Below are positions 5,618-5,720 of a DNA stretch of 5,720 nucleotides, in pieces. Source of the DNA: Woeseia sp. GTDB lineage: Bacteria > Pseudomonadota > Gammaproteobacteria > Steroidobacterales > Woeseiaceae. The DNA is taken from the NCBI GenBank assembly GCA_018701055.1, contig JABIUH010000513.1, forward strand, positions 1-5,720, read 5' to 3'. Under the pieces are notes generated by a model. The model was not told the DNA's origin. It saw only the letters and a program-made list of their open reading frames with translations, and did no database searches. The first letter of the stretch is position 1, and every line of letters starts with the position of its first letter. Both the position numbers and the translations under genes were made by a program.

Positions 5618-5720
5618 ATGCAGACCTTCACACCGTACACGGCGCTGATTGGTGGTGCTTTGATCGGGCTCGCGACGGTCACGCTGCTGTGTTTCAACGG
5701 GCGCATCGCTGGGATTAGCG
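5618..5720 (+). CDS. YeeE/YedE-family sulfur-transport membrane protein, N-terminal fragment
   Basis: Only the first 34 codons are in the window; the gene runs off the right edge. The translation begins MQTFTPYTALIGGALIGLAT and reaches FNGRIAGIS, a hydrophobic first helix ending in the NGRIAGIS motif typical of the YeeE/YedE (PmpA/PmpB) family. These inner-membrane proteins carry thiosulfate or related sulfur compounds and commonly follow blh in bigR operons, often as two adjacent half-size genes. A second such gene may therefore lie just beyond the window. It starts 5 bp after the blh stop and should share its promoter and persulfide control. The assignment rests on a short fragment but is backed by context. 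Confidence 0.75.
   Translation, partial: MQTFTPYTALIGGALIGLATVTLLCFNGRIAGIS

Overview
The window looks like chromosomal DNA of a proteobacterium, most likely a gammaproteobacterium. That assignment is an inference from gene families, mid-range GC content, tight gene packing and Shine-Dalgarno use; no rRNA or other marker gene is present. It holds two functional blocks separated by about 250 bp. No tRNA, rRNA, CRISPR array, insertion sequence or integrase is visible.

Left block (about 1-3224, all on the minus strand): a TauD/TfdA-type Fe(II)/2-oxoglutarate dioxygenase starting at a TTG codon, then 21 bp later a fold-type I PLP-dependent aminotransferase, then after 231 bp a sodium:solute symporter that runs off the left edge. 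The order suggests a small uptake-and-catabolism (or modification) unit for an organic acid, amine or amino acid. The substrate cannot be read from sequence.

Right block (about 3477-5720): a reactive-sulfur detoxification locus built around a divergent AT-rich promoter at about 4640-4739. Leftward run an ArsR-type regulator of the BigR/SqrR persulfide-sensor group, with both sensing cysteines in place, a broken TauE/SafE sulfite exporter gene and a single-domain rhodanese. Rightward run a Blh/ETHE1-type persulfide dioxygenase and the first 34 codons of a YeeE/YedE (PmpA-like) sulfur-transport protein. The expected logic is that persulfide oxidises the regulator, both promoters open, the dioxygenase turns glutathione persulfide into sulfite, the rhodanese moves sulfane sulfur, and membrane proteins move the products.

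The most notable defect is in the exporter gene. A good ribosome site, start codon and first codons survive, but they are joined out of frame to the second half of the protein, as if an internal deletion of roughly half the gene had occurred. Other points worth checking are two overlapping -35 elements shared by the divergent promoters, a long hairpin over the metal-motif codons of the dioxygenase gene blh, mutually exclusive hairpins early in the TauD/TfdA gene, and the unassigned dioxygenase-aminotransferase-symporter unit.
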